A stretch of DNA of 64,000 nt from Tolypeutes matacus (taxonomy: Eukaryota > Chordata > Mammalia > Cingulata > Chlamyphoridae): the NCBI GenBank assembly GCA_026826555.1, contig JAKSZT010053764.1:35192261-35256260 (forward strand). The letters are read 5' to 3'. Position 1 is the first letter of the stretch, and every line of letters starts with the position of its first letter. Both the position numbers and the translations under genes were made by a program. The notes under the pieces were generated by a model that searched no databases, was not told the DNA's origin, and saw only the letters and a list, made by a program, of their open reading frames with translations. Below are positions 11,401 through 22,053 of the stretch, piece by piece.

Positions 11401-13533
11401 TAGTTCACCAACACCCCTAAAGTACAACCTTCAATACTGGATTTAGCAGGGACCTGTGGGAAAGCTTTCAGGCAACCAAGCCAGCCTGACACCTGATAAT
11501 TGGACATCTTTCTTCACATTGAGTGTCCAACAACCTATAAGGCAAAGGCAAAATCTGACAAGTTGTACAAACTGTAGCTGAGCAACAAACCCTTCTTAAT
11601 GGTAATTTAAGGGCCATTATTATTAATAATAAATTCAAGCACAAAAAGCAGCTCTAGCATCAGTCTTCTGGAACACAATATTAGTGTATTAAAGAGTCAT
11701 AGTTCTCATAAAACATGTATTTTAAATCCAAATCTTTAAATTTTGCAGGATTTTTCATACTTTTTTTTTTCAGAGGAGGCTTACTTTTATTTTACGCAAA
11801 ATTGTAACCTGGTTTACTAGTCCATGAGAGAGTCAAAGCAATAAATTAGAAGGAGGGTTGGGGACTATTAGTAGCAGATTCTTACCGTGGAAAAAGAGGA
11901 GTTTAGAGAGCAGAAAAAGTAATTGTACAAAACACAAATTTAAGAATTAAAAAATATAAATATGACTATTTATTATGAGACTAAACACTTTATACTTAAA
12001 GAAAATGCTGAAATATCAAAAAAGGTAAACTTGTGATGTAGTATCTCAGCTCAAGAAATTAAGATCAGGGTGATGCACAGTAGAATATAAAAGCTTTAAC
12101 TGTGCTACATTTTGGCATTTAAATGTATTGGTTCCAGTTACTTAGAGAATGTGCCCACACATTCAGATGATCCTATGCTACTTTAATCACAGACATGCTT
12201 ATTTAGCTCACGCCCAACACATGTATGTATTCCTACACTATACAAACACACTCAGAAAAAGCCACTATCAAGTCAGGCTAAGGAGATTCATTCTAAGTCA
12301 CAAAGACTAATTATAATCTGGATCATGGAAAATGTTTGCCTACAGAAAACCATGTCAAACAAATCTTTGCATCCTATGTCCTGGAAAACATAGCAAATCT
12401 GCACAAAGAGGAACAAGATATTGAAATTTTAAAGGAACTGATCACTTTAACACTGTCAAGAAATATAGTGACCATTTTTAGTTTAATGGCAAAAGAAAAA
12501 TATAAGCAATGCTAAGCAGTAGAGAAATATTAATAATTGCTTAGAAATGTGTTAACAGCTCATTTGCTGTGACACACGCAAGTACGCATAGCCGTGTCTT
12601 ATTGAAAGATTGCCAACTGCTTTTATATAACTAGACTGTCAAGAATCATCACAACAAGAATTCTTAACCACCTCCATTCTCCCAAAGAGGAGTTGATTCT
12701 CTGAGATTATAACCATTGGATAAACAGCTTATTTGCCCAAAAACACCAGTTACACACAAGCTTCTGCTGAATGGCTATTGCTTTCCACTTCCAAAGCTGG
12801 CTGTAAAGGCTAAATTTGAAGTTTTTATTCCAAATTTCAAATGCCCTGTTTATGCTTGGCAAATTATTTCCCCCTTGGAAAATAAAAATAAATACACCTA
12901 TAGTAAAATTATTAAGAGTTAAAATAGAAAATTTGGCACAGACTAAAGTGTGTCGTTATTAGCGACATGACTAATGGAATGATCATATAATAAAAGATAG
13001 AAATACAAGTCGGTAATGTTTTCAGACCAGAGGATGTATTACAATATGTTTGTTAAGGTACCCAAGGTTTCTTTTGATGTGAAGTCATTGAGACAGAATA
13101 TTAGTGTGGAAGGTCAAGTTCATCCCATTCAAGCAGCATATAGTACAGAAGAGCAAATGGGGCACAAAGGAAAGCCAAACCAGTGTGCGAATAAAGAAAC
13201 ACCCTCCTTCCAGGATCCTTTCTGCCACATTATTTTGTCACCTTGAGAGCAGAATAAATATACATTACAATAGGAGCCTGATAAGCAACACAAATGAGTG
13301 CAGTGGACCACACCAGCTCAGTGCTTAATGGACCTGGGAACACTAGGGAGGGTTGGTGACTGCAGAGAATTCCCTGGATAAGGGACAGCCAGGAGTTGGC
13401 TCCATCCTATTACTATTAGGAAGGAATAAAGGCCCATTTTTAAACAGAGCTTGAAGATATGAATTTTTGTGTGATAATGCTACATTTCTTTAAGTTGACA
13501 ATTAATTTTTGAAAATGTAATTAATTTACTGTC
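11401..13533. other. Unassigned intergenic sequence
   Basis: No gene recognised. A run of T at 11761-11770 followed by a reverse-complement AATAAA-like word (11785-11796) could mark the tail of a minus-strand retrocopy, but no target duplication was found. The stretch 12690-12960 has mixed-composition, non-repetitive sequence. ORFs of 60-76 codons near 12716-13328 overlap on both strands and show no family signature. Confidence 0.4.
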
Positions 13534-14879
13534 AAAAGATATTTGTCGTTTTTGAGGCCTCGAAATGCTGGGTCCTGTGACTTAACAAGTGGGCAAGTGG
13601 CAGTACCGTATTTTTGGACTCAAGTGTTTGAACCTCAAAGTCGAGATTGCCTCTCCCTACGTTAGGATGCCACGGGAATCATCTTCCGCTTCACTGCCAC
13701 TATCCTTCCCTTCTTCCTTACCCTCAGTACCAGACAATATTAATAACACTTCTCTTCCCCCAATGTCTTACATCACTTCCCAGGAGACGAAGTGTATTCT
13801 GCACTGGTTTGCCAGTTGGTCAGGTCCCCAGCGTGAACGTTTCCTAAAGGACCTGGTAGCTAAGGCAGTGCCAGGAAAATTACAGCCACTGCTGGATGAT
13901 CTGGAGCAACTTAGTGTGTCTGGGGCAAACCGACCACCTTGTATCTTTGAGTGCCAGCTACGAATTTGGGATCAGTGGTGTCGAGGTTGGGCTGAGCAAG
14001 AGCGCAATGAATTTGTCAGGCAGCTGGAAGTCAGTGAACCAGAATTCGTGGCAAAGTTTTACCAAGCAGTAGCTGCTACAGCTGGTAAGGACTAATAGGC
14101 ATTAAAAACAAAGAGAAGACAACTGCAGCTGATGGAGTTGAGGCCATGACCTTACAATGAGAACTCAATTCAGATGTGTCACTTAAAGATCTGGAGATGG
14201 TAACCTAGTCATCTGACTGAACTCATCATCTGACTGAACTTGCTGACCAGCACAAGCATGGTTGTTTTAACATTAATAGCATATCAACTGAACTCCTATT
14301 GTACATGTTTTTCACCTAAGAAAATCCAGATCATCAGTGTTCCTCTTAGCTTGCTTCTTTCCAAGAGATGTTAAACACCCAAGAATTTGATGGCTTCTGT
14401 TGCAACACTAACCAAAAGAAACCAAAGCATTGTAAGGCCAATTTTAGCCTGCTGTTGGCCTGTAGGGGGGTATAAAGTAGAACCCTCCTATCCCAGAAAC
14501 AGGAGATTTAGGGTAATAAAATGTCATGCTTTTATAGTTTAGCTGGATTCAGATGGCTGGTTTCACCACCCTTACCAGATTCTGGTATCACTATGTGACA
14601 TCCCAAACTCTAGCTTTCCCAGTGATGATTTAGTAAAATTGTGGAAAATCAGGAGAGTGAGATAATTAGTTATTCCCTTCTCCACTGACGATTGTTTGAG
14701 TCCAAATAGCAACGACTTTTTCCCTAAAGCATAAGGTGATATACTTGGTAGCAGGTGTTCCTATAATCTTACTTTGCTCTGCAATGATATGAACACTCTT
14801 TACGGATTAAGGGTTTATTTTTTTTGTACCAAAATAAAATACAGATTTTCAGAAAAAAAAAAAAAAAAAGATATTTGTC
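13534..14879 (+). mobile_element. Processed retrocopy of a C14orf119-like mRNA
   Basis: Complete cDNA-like insertion: about 119 bp of 5' UTR, an uninterrupted CDS (13667-14095), a long 3' UTR, the AATAAA signal at 14833-14838 and a poly(A) run from 14853. It is bounded by the exact 14-bp duplication AAAAGATATTTGTC (13534-13547 and 14866-14879). These are the marks of LINE-1-mediated retrotransposition of a spliced mRNA. There is no intron within it and no recognisable promoter directly upstream. Confidence 0.92.
13667..14095 (+). CDS. C14orf119-like protein, intact ORF in a retrocopy
   Basis: The ORF encodes 142 residues, close to the roughly 140 residues I recall for mammalian C14orf119, a small conserved protein of poorly known function. 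The start was placed at the MPRESSS methionine, because the 26 in-frame codons before it correspond to 5' UTR. The first ~35 residues are Ser/Pro-rich. The rest is predicted mostly helical and Trp-rich, with landmarks SYITSQE (about 34-40), WSGPQRERFL (51-60), FECQLRIWDQW (95-105) and EQERNEFVRQLE (110-121), ending FYQAVAATAGKD. No stop or frameshift is present, which suggests a young copy or selection. Being a retrocopy without an evident promoter, it may be an untranscribed pseudogene. Identification rests on remembered family similarity. Confidence 0.75.
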   Translation: MPRESSSASLPLSFPSSLPSVPDNINNTSLPPMSYITSQETKCILHWFASWSGPQRERFLKDLVAKAVPGKLQPLLDDLEQLSVSGANRPPCIFECQLRIWDQWCRGWAEQERNEFVRQLEVSEPEFVAKFYQAVAATAGKD

Positions 14880-15720
14880 ACCTGATTCAGTGAGAGAGCT
14901 GTACATTTGTGATCTTTGATTTATATAATTCTCCACTTATAATTGGGCTCCAGTTACTCCCTTGTCCTCCCTCTTAGTTCTACCAAATCTTTCATCTCTC
15001 ACCTCTCCACCCTTTGCACAAAGTTCTCCTGGTCATGAGTGGGAAAGCGGTTTGTTCAAATAATGAAAAATGTTTTCAGAAATTCAACTCTTCTCTGTGA
15101 AACATAAATGTATTCAGTGCTGTTTTTTCAGGGAGTGGGCAATTCTGAAAAGCTGTCTTAGTCCATTTGTCAGGCATAAAATAATGTACAAAATAGACTG
15201 AACAGGGTACACTGAAGACAAAGACTTGACCACAAAACGTATAAGGCAAATGTATGAGGCCAAGGAAATTCAAGCCACATCTCAGCCTTGCTCTTCAGAG
15301 TTTTTTGCCCTCCATATCTATTTCTTGACATATATTTTTAATGATCGAAAATGTTAATATAGGGAATATTATCTGCATGGTACTGTTAAGATTTAAGCAA
15401 ACCAAAATCTTCAGGGTCAATATTTATTCTTACTGATGAACTTAAATATTAGTTCCCTTTTGGATTTGGATTGAAAATAGGGTGGATTTTGAACTTCGTT
15501 ATCAATTTCTCAACACACTTTGCATTCTGGGACCTCTATGGGCAAACACAGAGAAGTTATCTAAGAGATGATTAATGGAAAACAGGAAAAGTAGGGGTGA
15601 CAAACAAAAGGACGAAAACAAGTTTATAATGTACTTTTAATTTATATCTGCTTCTGACTATAAGGTAAAATTATGATAGGACAATGTGTCATTTGCTATC
15701 TTCAAAATCATATCATACAT
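14880..15720. other. Unassigned intergenic sequence
   Basis: Ordinary AT-rich DNA with no gene, RNA or repeat that I can name. The 65-codon minus-strand ORF at 15076-15273 has no recognisable domain. Confidence 0.4.
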
Positions 15721-15724
15721 AACT

Positions 15725-16060
15725 GAATGGCAATGCACAGGTAATATCAGTGGCTGATGAACTTGAAAAATGAAAAACCTTATTTACAATAAGAGAAATA
15801 CAAAGTAAAATGATTTTAATAAATAAATAATAAATAAAATAAATGATTTTTAATGAAAATTCTGGCAAGACTGCAGAGAAACAGGTGTTCTCATATGCTA
15901 TTGGTGACTAGGGCAGCTTATATGTCTGATAGGAGGCCAATTTGATAGTTGATAAGAAGAGCCTTAGAATTGCTCTATTCTTTGTCCTGGCAGATCTACT
16001 TCTAGAAATTTAACCTAAGAGATTAATCTGAGATAGGTCCAAAGAGTGATTTAAATCAAA
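15725..16060 (+). mobile_element. Old LINE-1 fragment (ORF2 C-terminus)
   Basis: Follows the order of the ORF2 end in L1M-type elements: 'aagagaaatacaaagtaaaa', 'actgcagagaaacaggtgtt', 'ctcatatgctattggtgact', 'ctacttctagaaatttaacc'. An AAATAA-rich stretch at 15808-15850 interrupts it. It is strongly decayed. Confidence 0.6.
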
Positions 16061-17680
16061 GAAAAGGAATGGCAGTAGATAGGGAATTTGAAGAACAGAC
16101 TACAGATAAACTTCTATATGATCGGAGCTATGGGAAAACTCAAATGCATCAAAATCTTTTAGTTGTCCACACATGAAAACATGAATATAGATGGCCTTAT
16201 GTCTTTATTGGATTTCTGAGAAGCTGATGAGAATTGTTTTACTATTTTCTTTAATGATGATTCAGAAATGGAGGAAGGTTTATGGATTTATAGAATCAGA
16301 ATCACCTGTTATAGTGACTGCTACTTGCTCATCCAAACACCTCTGAGACTTGGACAACTGAAATTTATTTTGACCATTATTTCTTTGGATTGGGGACCTT
16401 ATTAGAAAAGGTATGTAAACTAAAATCAAATGAAAAAATATAATTACTAGTTCTTCTATTTGTGATCATTTTGAAAAATCTCCTAACCCATCCATCAGTT
16501 GGTTAAGTTGTTACAAAATGATGCTTTGAAAAAAAAAGTTTTACAAGCATGGATCAGACCTACCAGGGAAATGTGAATCATTGAAAAAATGTAAGCATAA
16601 ACATTTAAAGTTGCAAATCACCTTACAATAGTGATTGTCAAATTATCCATAGTAAAGGACTGATTTTTAAATTTCAGATCCATCATAGATCACAGAGCAA
16701 TACTTTGTAAAATTCAAAATCACATGTTTGGATGTTGCAGCAATGTCAAATTGCTAAAAAACTTTTGAAACACATTCAAATTCTATACTTCTCTTGTCAT
16801 AAACTGCTTATAAAGAGTATCTGGACCTAATAGTCCCACAGTCCATATGTTGAGTAGAACTGCCTTAAAGTTCATTTTGTATAACCCCTTCAATTTATAC
16901 CTAAGAAAATTGAAGTCCTGAGAATTTGAACAACTTACTCAAATTACAAACCCTCTTAGATTTCTCAACAGCAATATGGTTTTCCAATCAACCTTAAATG
17001 TCACCAAAACCCCTAATCTATTTCCTTTTCAGCTATGCTAATATTGGCCTGATTTCTCACAGTTTTTCTTCCTCAAGGTATATGTCCTCCTGTCATGATA
17101 GCTTAGGAAGACTGTTATTTAATTCTCTTGTTTCAGAAATTGAATCTCTTCTCACAATAAATTACCTTTGCCACCTGTGTGAGACCCTTTTGCTTTCTGT
17201 ACAGATATCTTCTTTTCAGTATTTGAAACACATCTTATCATCATTCCTCTTGTACACTCTTCCCTTCATTTTCCACCTTTGATTTGTCTGAGCTTTTGTA
17301 TAGTCTTTAAACGTATTCTGTATTCTTTCTCAGCCTCTTCTCTCTTGAACATTTTAAAGAATTCATATGCCTATTGCTCATCCTTGATTACTCTCATCTC
17401 TGCTCCTTCATTCATGTGGTCTCTGCAAATTCTGTATTTTATTTATCATTCACTGGTTTGTGGGTATCTATTAATTTCTGTTTGAATGCTTTCCATTTCC
17501 TTCTGCATCCTTCACTTCCAACAACATGTCTTGTTTGTTCTCAATAATCACAGCCCATAATCTTTGAAAGACTAATTCTGTAAGTGTTTTCTTAAATATT
17601 AATCAAGTATTTTTTATATTCTTCGTGATTACTTTTTTAATATTCTTAATTAGTATTTATCCATAACCCTAAAAAATCTC
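16061..17680. other. Unassigned intergenic sequence
   Basis: AT-rich, no recognised gene or well-marked repeat. Two adjacent plus-strand ORFs (16998-17282 and 17279-17485) are Phe/Leu/Ser-rich because the DNA here is pyrimidine-rich; they show no start context or motif that would support translation. Confidence 0.4.
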
Positions 17681-17689
17681 CAATTCTTG

Positions 17690-17830
17690 CTTGTGAGTCA
17701 TGATGGTACCTACCACCTTGATTCCACAGCTTTGCAGTTGACCAATTGTGTGAAGTTGGGCCAGATATTTAAATTCTATAGGTCTTTCCTTATCTGTAAT
17801 ATAAAGTAGTTGTGCCAAATAGTTGCAGAT
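17690..17830 (+). repeat. MIR SINE
   Basis: Sense MIR order: 'gattccacagctttgcagtt', 'gaccaattgtgtgaagttgg' and then 'tctttccttatctgtaatat'. It is diverged. Confidence 0.55.
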
Positions 17831-17934
17831 CTCTCTGGCACTAACATTCTAAATTCCAAATGCTTGCTATGTCATACATCTATCCCTTAAAGAAATAATT
17901 TAATCAAACATAATTTTTAGAATAATCTTTTTGT

Positions 17935-18160
17935 TCTCCAGGTATGAAATCTTACTCCTCTTTCAAGGTCTATATCAGATCTCATTCCTCCACTAAGCCA
18001 TCCTTAATTTTTTATATACAGCCAACACTCTTCTCTCTATATTATGATTCCTCATACAGTCATGCCTTGTATTACTTATTTAGCCCTTAAATAGCAATTT
18101 CAGAATGTGTTTAAGTTTCTGGTCTCCTCGATAAAATTATATACTCCTTGAGGAGCATGA
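17935..18160 (+). repeat. L2 LINE 3' fragment
   Basis: Resembles the L2 3' region: 'ctcctctttcaaggtctata', 'ctccactaagccatccttaa', ending with 'tatactccttgaggagcatg'. Typical of old CR1-clade L2 remnants in mammals. Confidence 0.5.
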
Positions 18161-18299
18161 AAATGAAATTTTATATGTAATATTTATGTATTAGGTCGAA
18201 AATATGAAATTGTCTCTTTTGTAAGTAAAAAATGATGGATTATCAAGAATTTCATATTTTTAACCTATTTAAATTTTATTTAATTAAAACTCTGAGCAC

Positions 18300-18520
18300 C
18301 TACAATTTGACATTGTGCTAACTAACCTTATATAGTGCCTCATTTAATAGTAAAAATAGCCCAATGCGTTAAGTATTTTTGTCTCCACTTTACAGACAAG
18401 GAAACTGAGGCTGAAAGGGGTTTAAACAATCTGCCATGCACACACACAAATGATAATAGAACTAAGATTTGAAGTCAGGTCTGTCTGACTCCAGAGTTCC
18501 TGGTTCTGTCTCAAATTTTC
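18300..18520 (-). repeat. MIR SINE, antisense
   Basis: Clear antisense MIR: 'tccactttacagacaaggaa', 'actgaggctgaaaggggttt' and 'gtctgtctgactccagagtt' in order. Confidence 0.75.
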
Positions 18521-18814
18521 TAGAACAAAACAGGTAAATACTAATACCCATTTTAGATAATAAAATCACAATTGTAAAAAAAATTGCAAGTTATTTAGTG
18601 CTTTACAATAGAAGAGCAAATATTTATAAGTTGAGTTGGTGATTTAGATCCTACTCTGACTCTCTCTAAAAAACATGGTTATAATTTTAAGCAAGTTAGC
18701 CAATAAATGAGTTATTCAATAACCCCTTCCCTTTTTGCTAACCACCCTCAGGAGAACATAAATCAATAGCTACCCTTCCAAATGGTTTTCCAAATGGTCA
18801 AAGAAAAATGGTAC

Positions 18815-19050
18815 ATTTTTCTATAATACTGTGCACAGCCATTACAAAAATAGCTGGTAGCTTTGTCTGTACTAACATAGAAGAATATCAATGATATACT
18901 AATGAGTGAAAAAAGAAAGTTGAATAACACTATTATAAAAATTATTCCATTTAGAGTTCTAGGAATCTTTAAATGTGTCTTTGCGGTTATATGAGCATAT
19001 ATACATATATGTTTGTATAAACAAAGAACAAGAAGTGCTGGGGATTGAAT
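18815..19050 (+). mobile_element. Old LINE-1 fragment near ORF2 end
   Basis: Text parallels the L1M ORF2/3' UTR junction: 'gtgcacagccattacaaaaa', 'agaatatcaatgatatacta', 'atgagtgaaaaaagaaagtt'. No open frame. Confidence 0.55.
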
Positions 19051-19084
19051 TAAATACTCCAGAAAGACCATAATCTTAATTCAT

Positions 19085-19497
19085 TACTATGATGTGACTC
19101 CATTACAAATATTATAAACAGGACCTTTTGAAGATGTTGATTTTAGTTAAGTTGTAGCCAACTAAATCAGTTTGGGCTTTACTCCAGATTACTGGAGTCC
19201 AATATAAGTGGAATGAAATTCAGACAGAGAGAAAGTCACAGGAAGAGCAAGAAGATGGAAGTCAGTGGAACTGGGAAGAGAAAGGAGAAGATGCAGCTAT
19301 GTGCATTGCCATGTGACAGAAAAGCCATGGACCAAGAATCACCAGCCCCAGAACTCTACAGATTTCTATGAGAAAGCATCACCCAGCTGATGCCTTGTAT
19401 TTGGACTTCTAACCTCCAAACTGTGAACCAATAAACTCCCATTGTTGAAGCCAACCCATTGTATGGTATTTGTTTCAGCAGCTGGGAAACTAAGACA
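19085..19497 (+). mobile_element. MaLR-type LTR remnant
   Basis: Order of MaLR LTR landmarks: 'gcattgccatgtgacagaaa', 'tttggacttctaacctccaa', 'actgtgaaccaataaactcc', 'gaagccaacccattgtatgg' and an end in 'aactaagaca'. It contains the polyadenylation word AATAAA. Probably MLT1 or a xenarthran relative. Confidence 0.65.
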
Positions 19498-22042
19498 GGA
19501 AGGATATATAAAGTGTACAGCATATGGTACTTGTCCTTGTGAAATTAGAGTAGAATAGGAGGTAAAAAGCAAGGGAACCTTCCAATTTTTATTCTTCTAG
19601 ATTGTTCACATCTTTTCCAACAAGTCTGTTATTTTGTCTAACAAGGAAAAAAATGAAGTTTCCCACAATCAGCCACTTTAATGATAAACTACCTTCCCCT
19701 ATTGGGAACAATTTCATGGCTCCTCTAATACCTTTGTATTATGAAAAGCACATGTTCTAAGGCTGACTGCAATATTTAAAAAGTACATCTTGGTACAGTT
19801 TTATGCCTTATTCATGTGAAAACTGTTACTTAATTGCCCTGCCATCTTTTCATCAATCCTTTTTTATATGTCATATTTCCCATTCCTATTGTAATGATTG
19901 TAGCTTTCCACTGAGCAACTAACAGTAACTTTTCCATGCCCCCGCATAATTGACAAAAGGCAGATTGCAAAAGATCCCTGTCTAACCTGTAAATGGAAGC
20001 ACCATTTAATCCTCCCTAAGGTTTGACAAGGATCAATCCTTATAACTACATCTCTTCTTGTAACTTTTAATGATTCTTTACTTTTTAAAAATATTTTAAT
20101 GATATTGATATTTGGGGCTTCAATCATTTTGTGACCTTAACAAAGCATTCCAATAGGTTGCTCTACAAAAGATAAGTAAGATCAACAGGGATTCTCCCAA
20201 GAATTATCTCCCATACTGTCTTCAAATGTTCACTCTGCATCATTCTAATTGAAACTTTACCCATTAGAGATGAATTGATGCTAATGGGCTTCATAAAATG
20301 TAAAAAACTTTGCAGATCTGTGAAATCTCCCACATTTATGTGAACGACCTTACTCAGAGAAACATTCTCAAAAAACCCAGCTGGACTACAGAGCCACTTA
20401 GGGCAAGTTCCCTAGAAACAGGTCAAGCACCATAAGAAAGATCTGCAAAGCAGTGAGAAAGCAGGATAAGCAAGAAAGGATGTGGTTTCAGGGAAAGTCT
20501 AGAAGTGGCTAAATCCACTGGGTAATATGAAATAGCCCAGCATTGTCCCAACCTGGAAGAAAGGAGGAAAGATTTTCTATTCTTCATCATGAGGAAGATG
20601 AGGGTATAAGCCCCCAATATTCCCTGGGCTTGGGAGCAGGCAAATCCCCAGAGAACTGTGGTGTAAGCTCTTAGCCTCAGCACTCAGATCAGCTGGGAGA
20701 TGTGTATACTAGCTAATAAACGGGCTCTGAACCATGTACCCAGGACATCAACCACCAGAGCTTCAATGAAGGGAAGGGAAGATTCAGAAAGGGGATAATT
20801 ATGGATTTGGGCAATAAAGAAGGGCTGGGGTCAGAGATAGAACCAGGTTTTCTTCCCTTCACTAAGAGGACACTGAGGGGTAAGGCAAAAAGGGGCCAGA
20901 AAAAAAAGTAAAAAAAGAGATTGGAGAGTACTAAAAAGAGACCATTACCCTTTTTTGTTTTAATTAATTTTAAATTCTAAAATTAGAACTTCATCCTGTC
21001 ATTGACTGTTTTAATATTTCACCTATTAGAAATTAATACCGGGAACACTAAAGAATAAAATATTATACATATCGGTCATCTGCTTTGAAAGTATCACCTT
21101 TAAAAACAACCTAGGGGAGAATGTGTAGTTAGAATTAACTAGATACCCTGTGTTCCATATTCCCAGGCTTCGGCCCAGAGAAGAGAACAGGCCTGCAATT
21201 TAGTACCTCCACAAGTGTGGATGCTCAATAAACACTCCTTGATTAATGTGACATCATAAAGCACCACCTGGAAAGAACACCTCAGCCCACTAAAACCTCC
21301 TGAAGAATATATTTTCAGAAATATGCTCACTCCTCTCAGACTCTGTGCTTTTCATAGTGATGTCAACTTATAACAGCTTCTTGATGTTAATTACCGAGCC
21401 ATCTCGTTGGTTCAGCTCTCTGAAAAGCAGCCTGAAGCTGTTGGGGAGGGTCACATATTTTAATATCCACTTACCTTGACACAGGTAATTTGAAAGATGC
21501 TCACTTTCAACTCCTTGTTCCTTTTCAAACATGACGAAGCAAGTGACCTACCATCCCATCCACAAATCTTGATTAATTCCTTCCATTTAGCATGTCCCAG
21601 TTTTTGGAAAGGTATGTTGTCTTCAGATGGACAGCCTCCTTAAGAGCTTATTCAAGTACCTGACTAACAGTTTTGGAAGTTTCTTGAGCCTTCAGAGATT
21701 GAGGAGTAGAATGCCCCTCTCCCTGCCCTTTACAAAGCAATATCTGTCGAATAGCCAGAGTCAAAAGAGGCATTTGCTTCAGGTTTAAGTATACTTGGTG
21801 TGCACAAGTTCTAGAAGCAGCAGTTTCTCTGGAGCTGCCTCTGCCCTTAACTTCCTCTTCAGGGGTACCTGGGGGTCTGCTCAGAGTTACTTCTCCTCCA
21901 CAACTCCTGAGGACTGAGACAGGAGAAGAGAACTTCAAAGATAGACATGAGGATGGACTATCTGCTCAGAATCCTTATTGGGAAACATTTCCCAATGAAG
22001 TACCTATTAGTCAAGGCCAAAGATCAGAGACAGAGAATAAAA
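19498..22042. other. Unassigned intergenic sequence
   Basis: About 2.5 kb without a gene or a confidently named repeat. ORFs on the minus strand (for example 19864-20127, 20423-20683, 21648-21938) are under 100 codons and lack family motifs. The segment 21350-21490 has balanced, non-repetitive composition. Confidence 0.4.
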
Positions 22043-22053
22043 GTAACTCTGCT

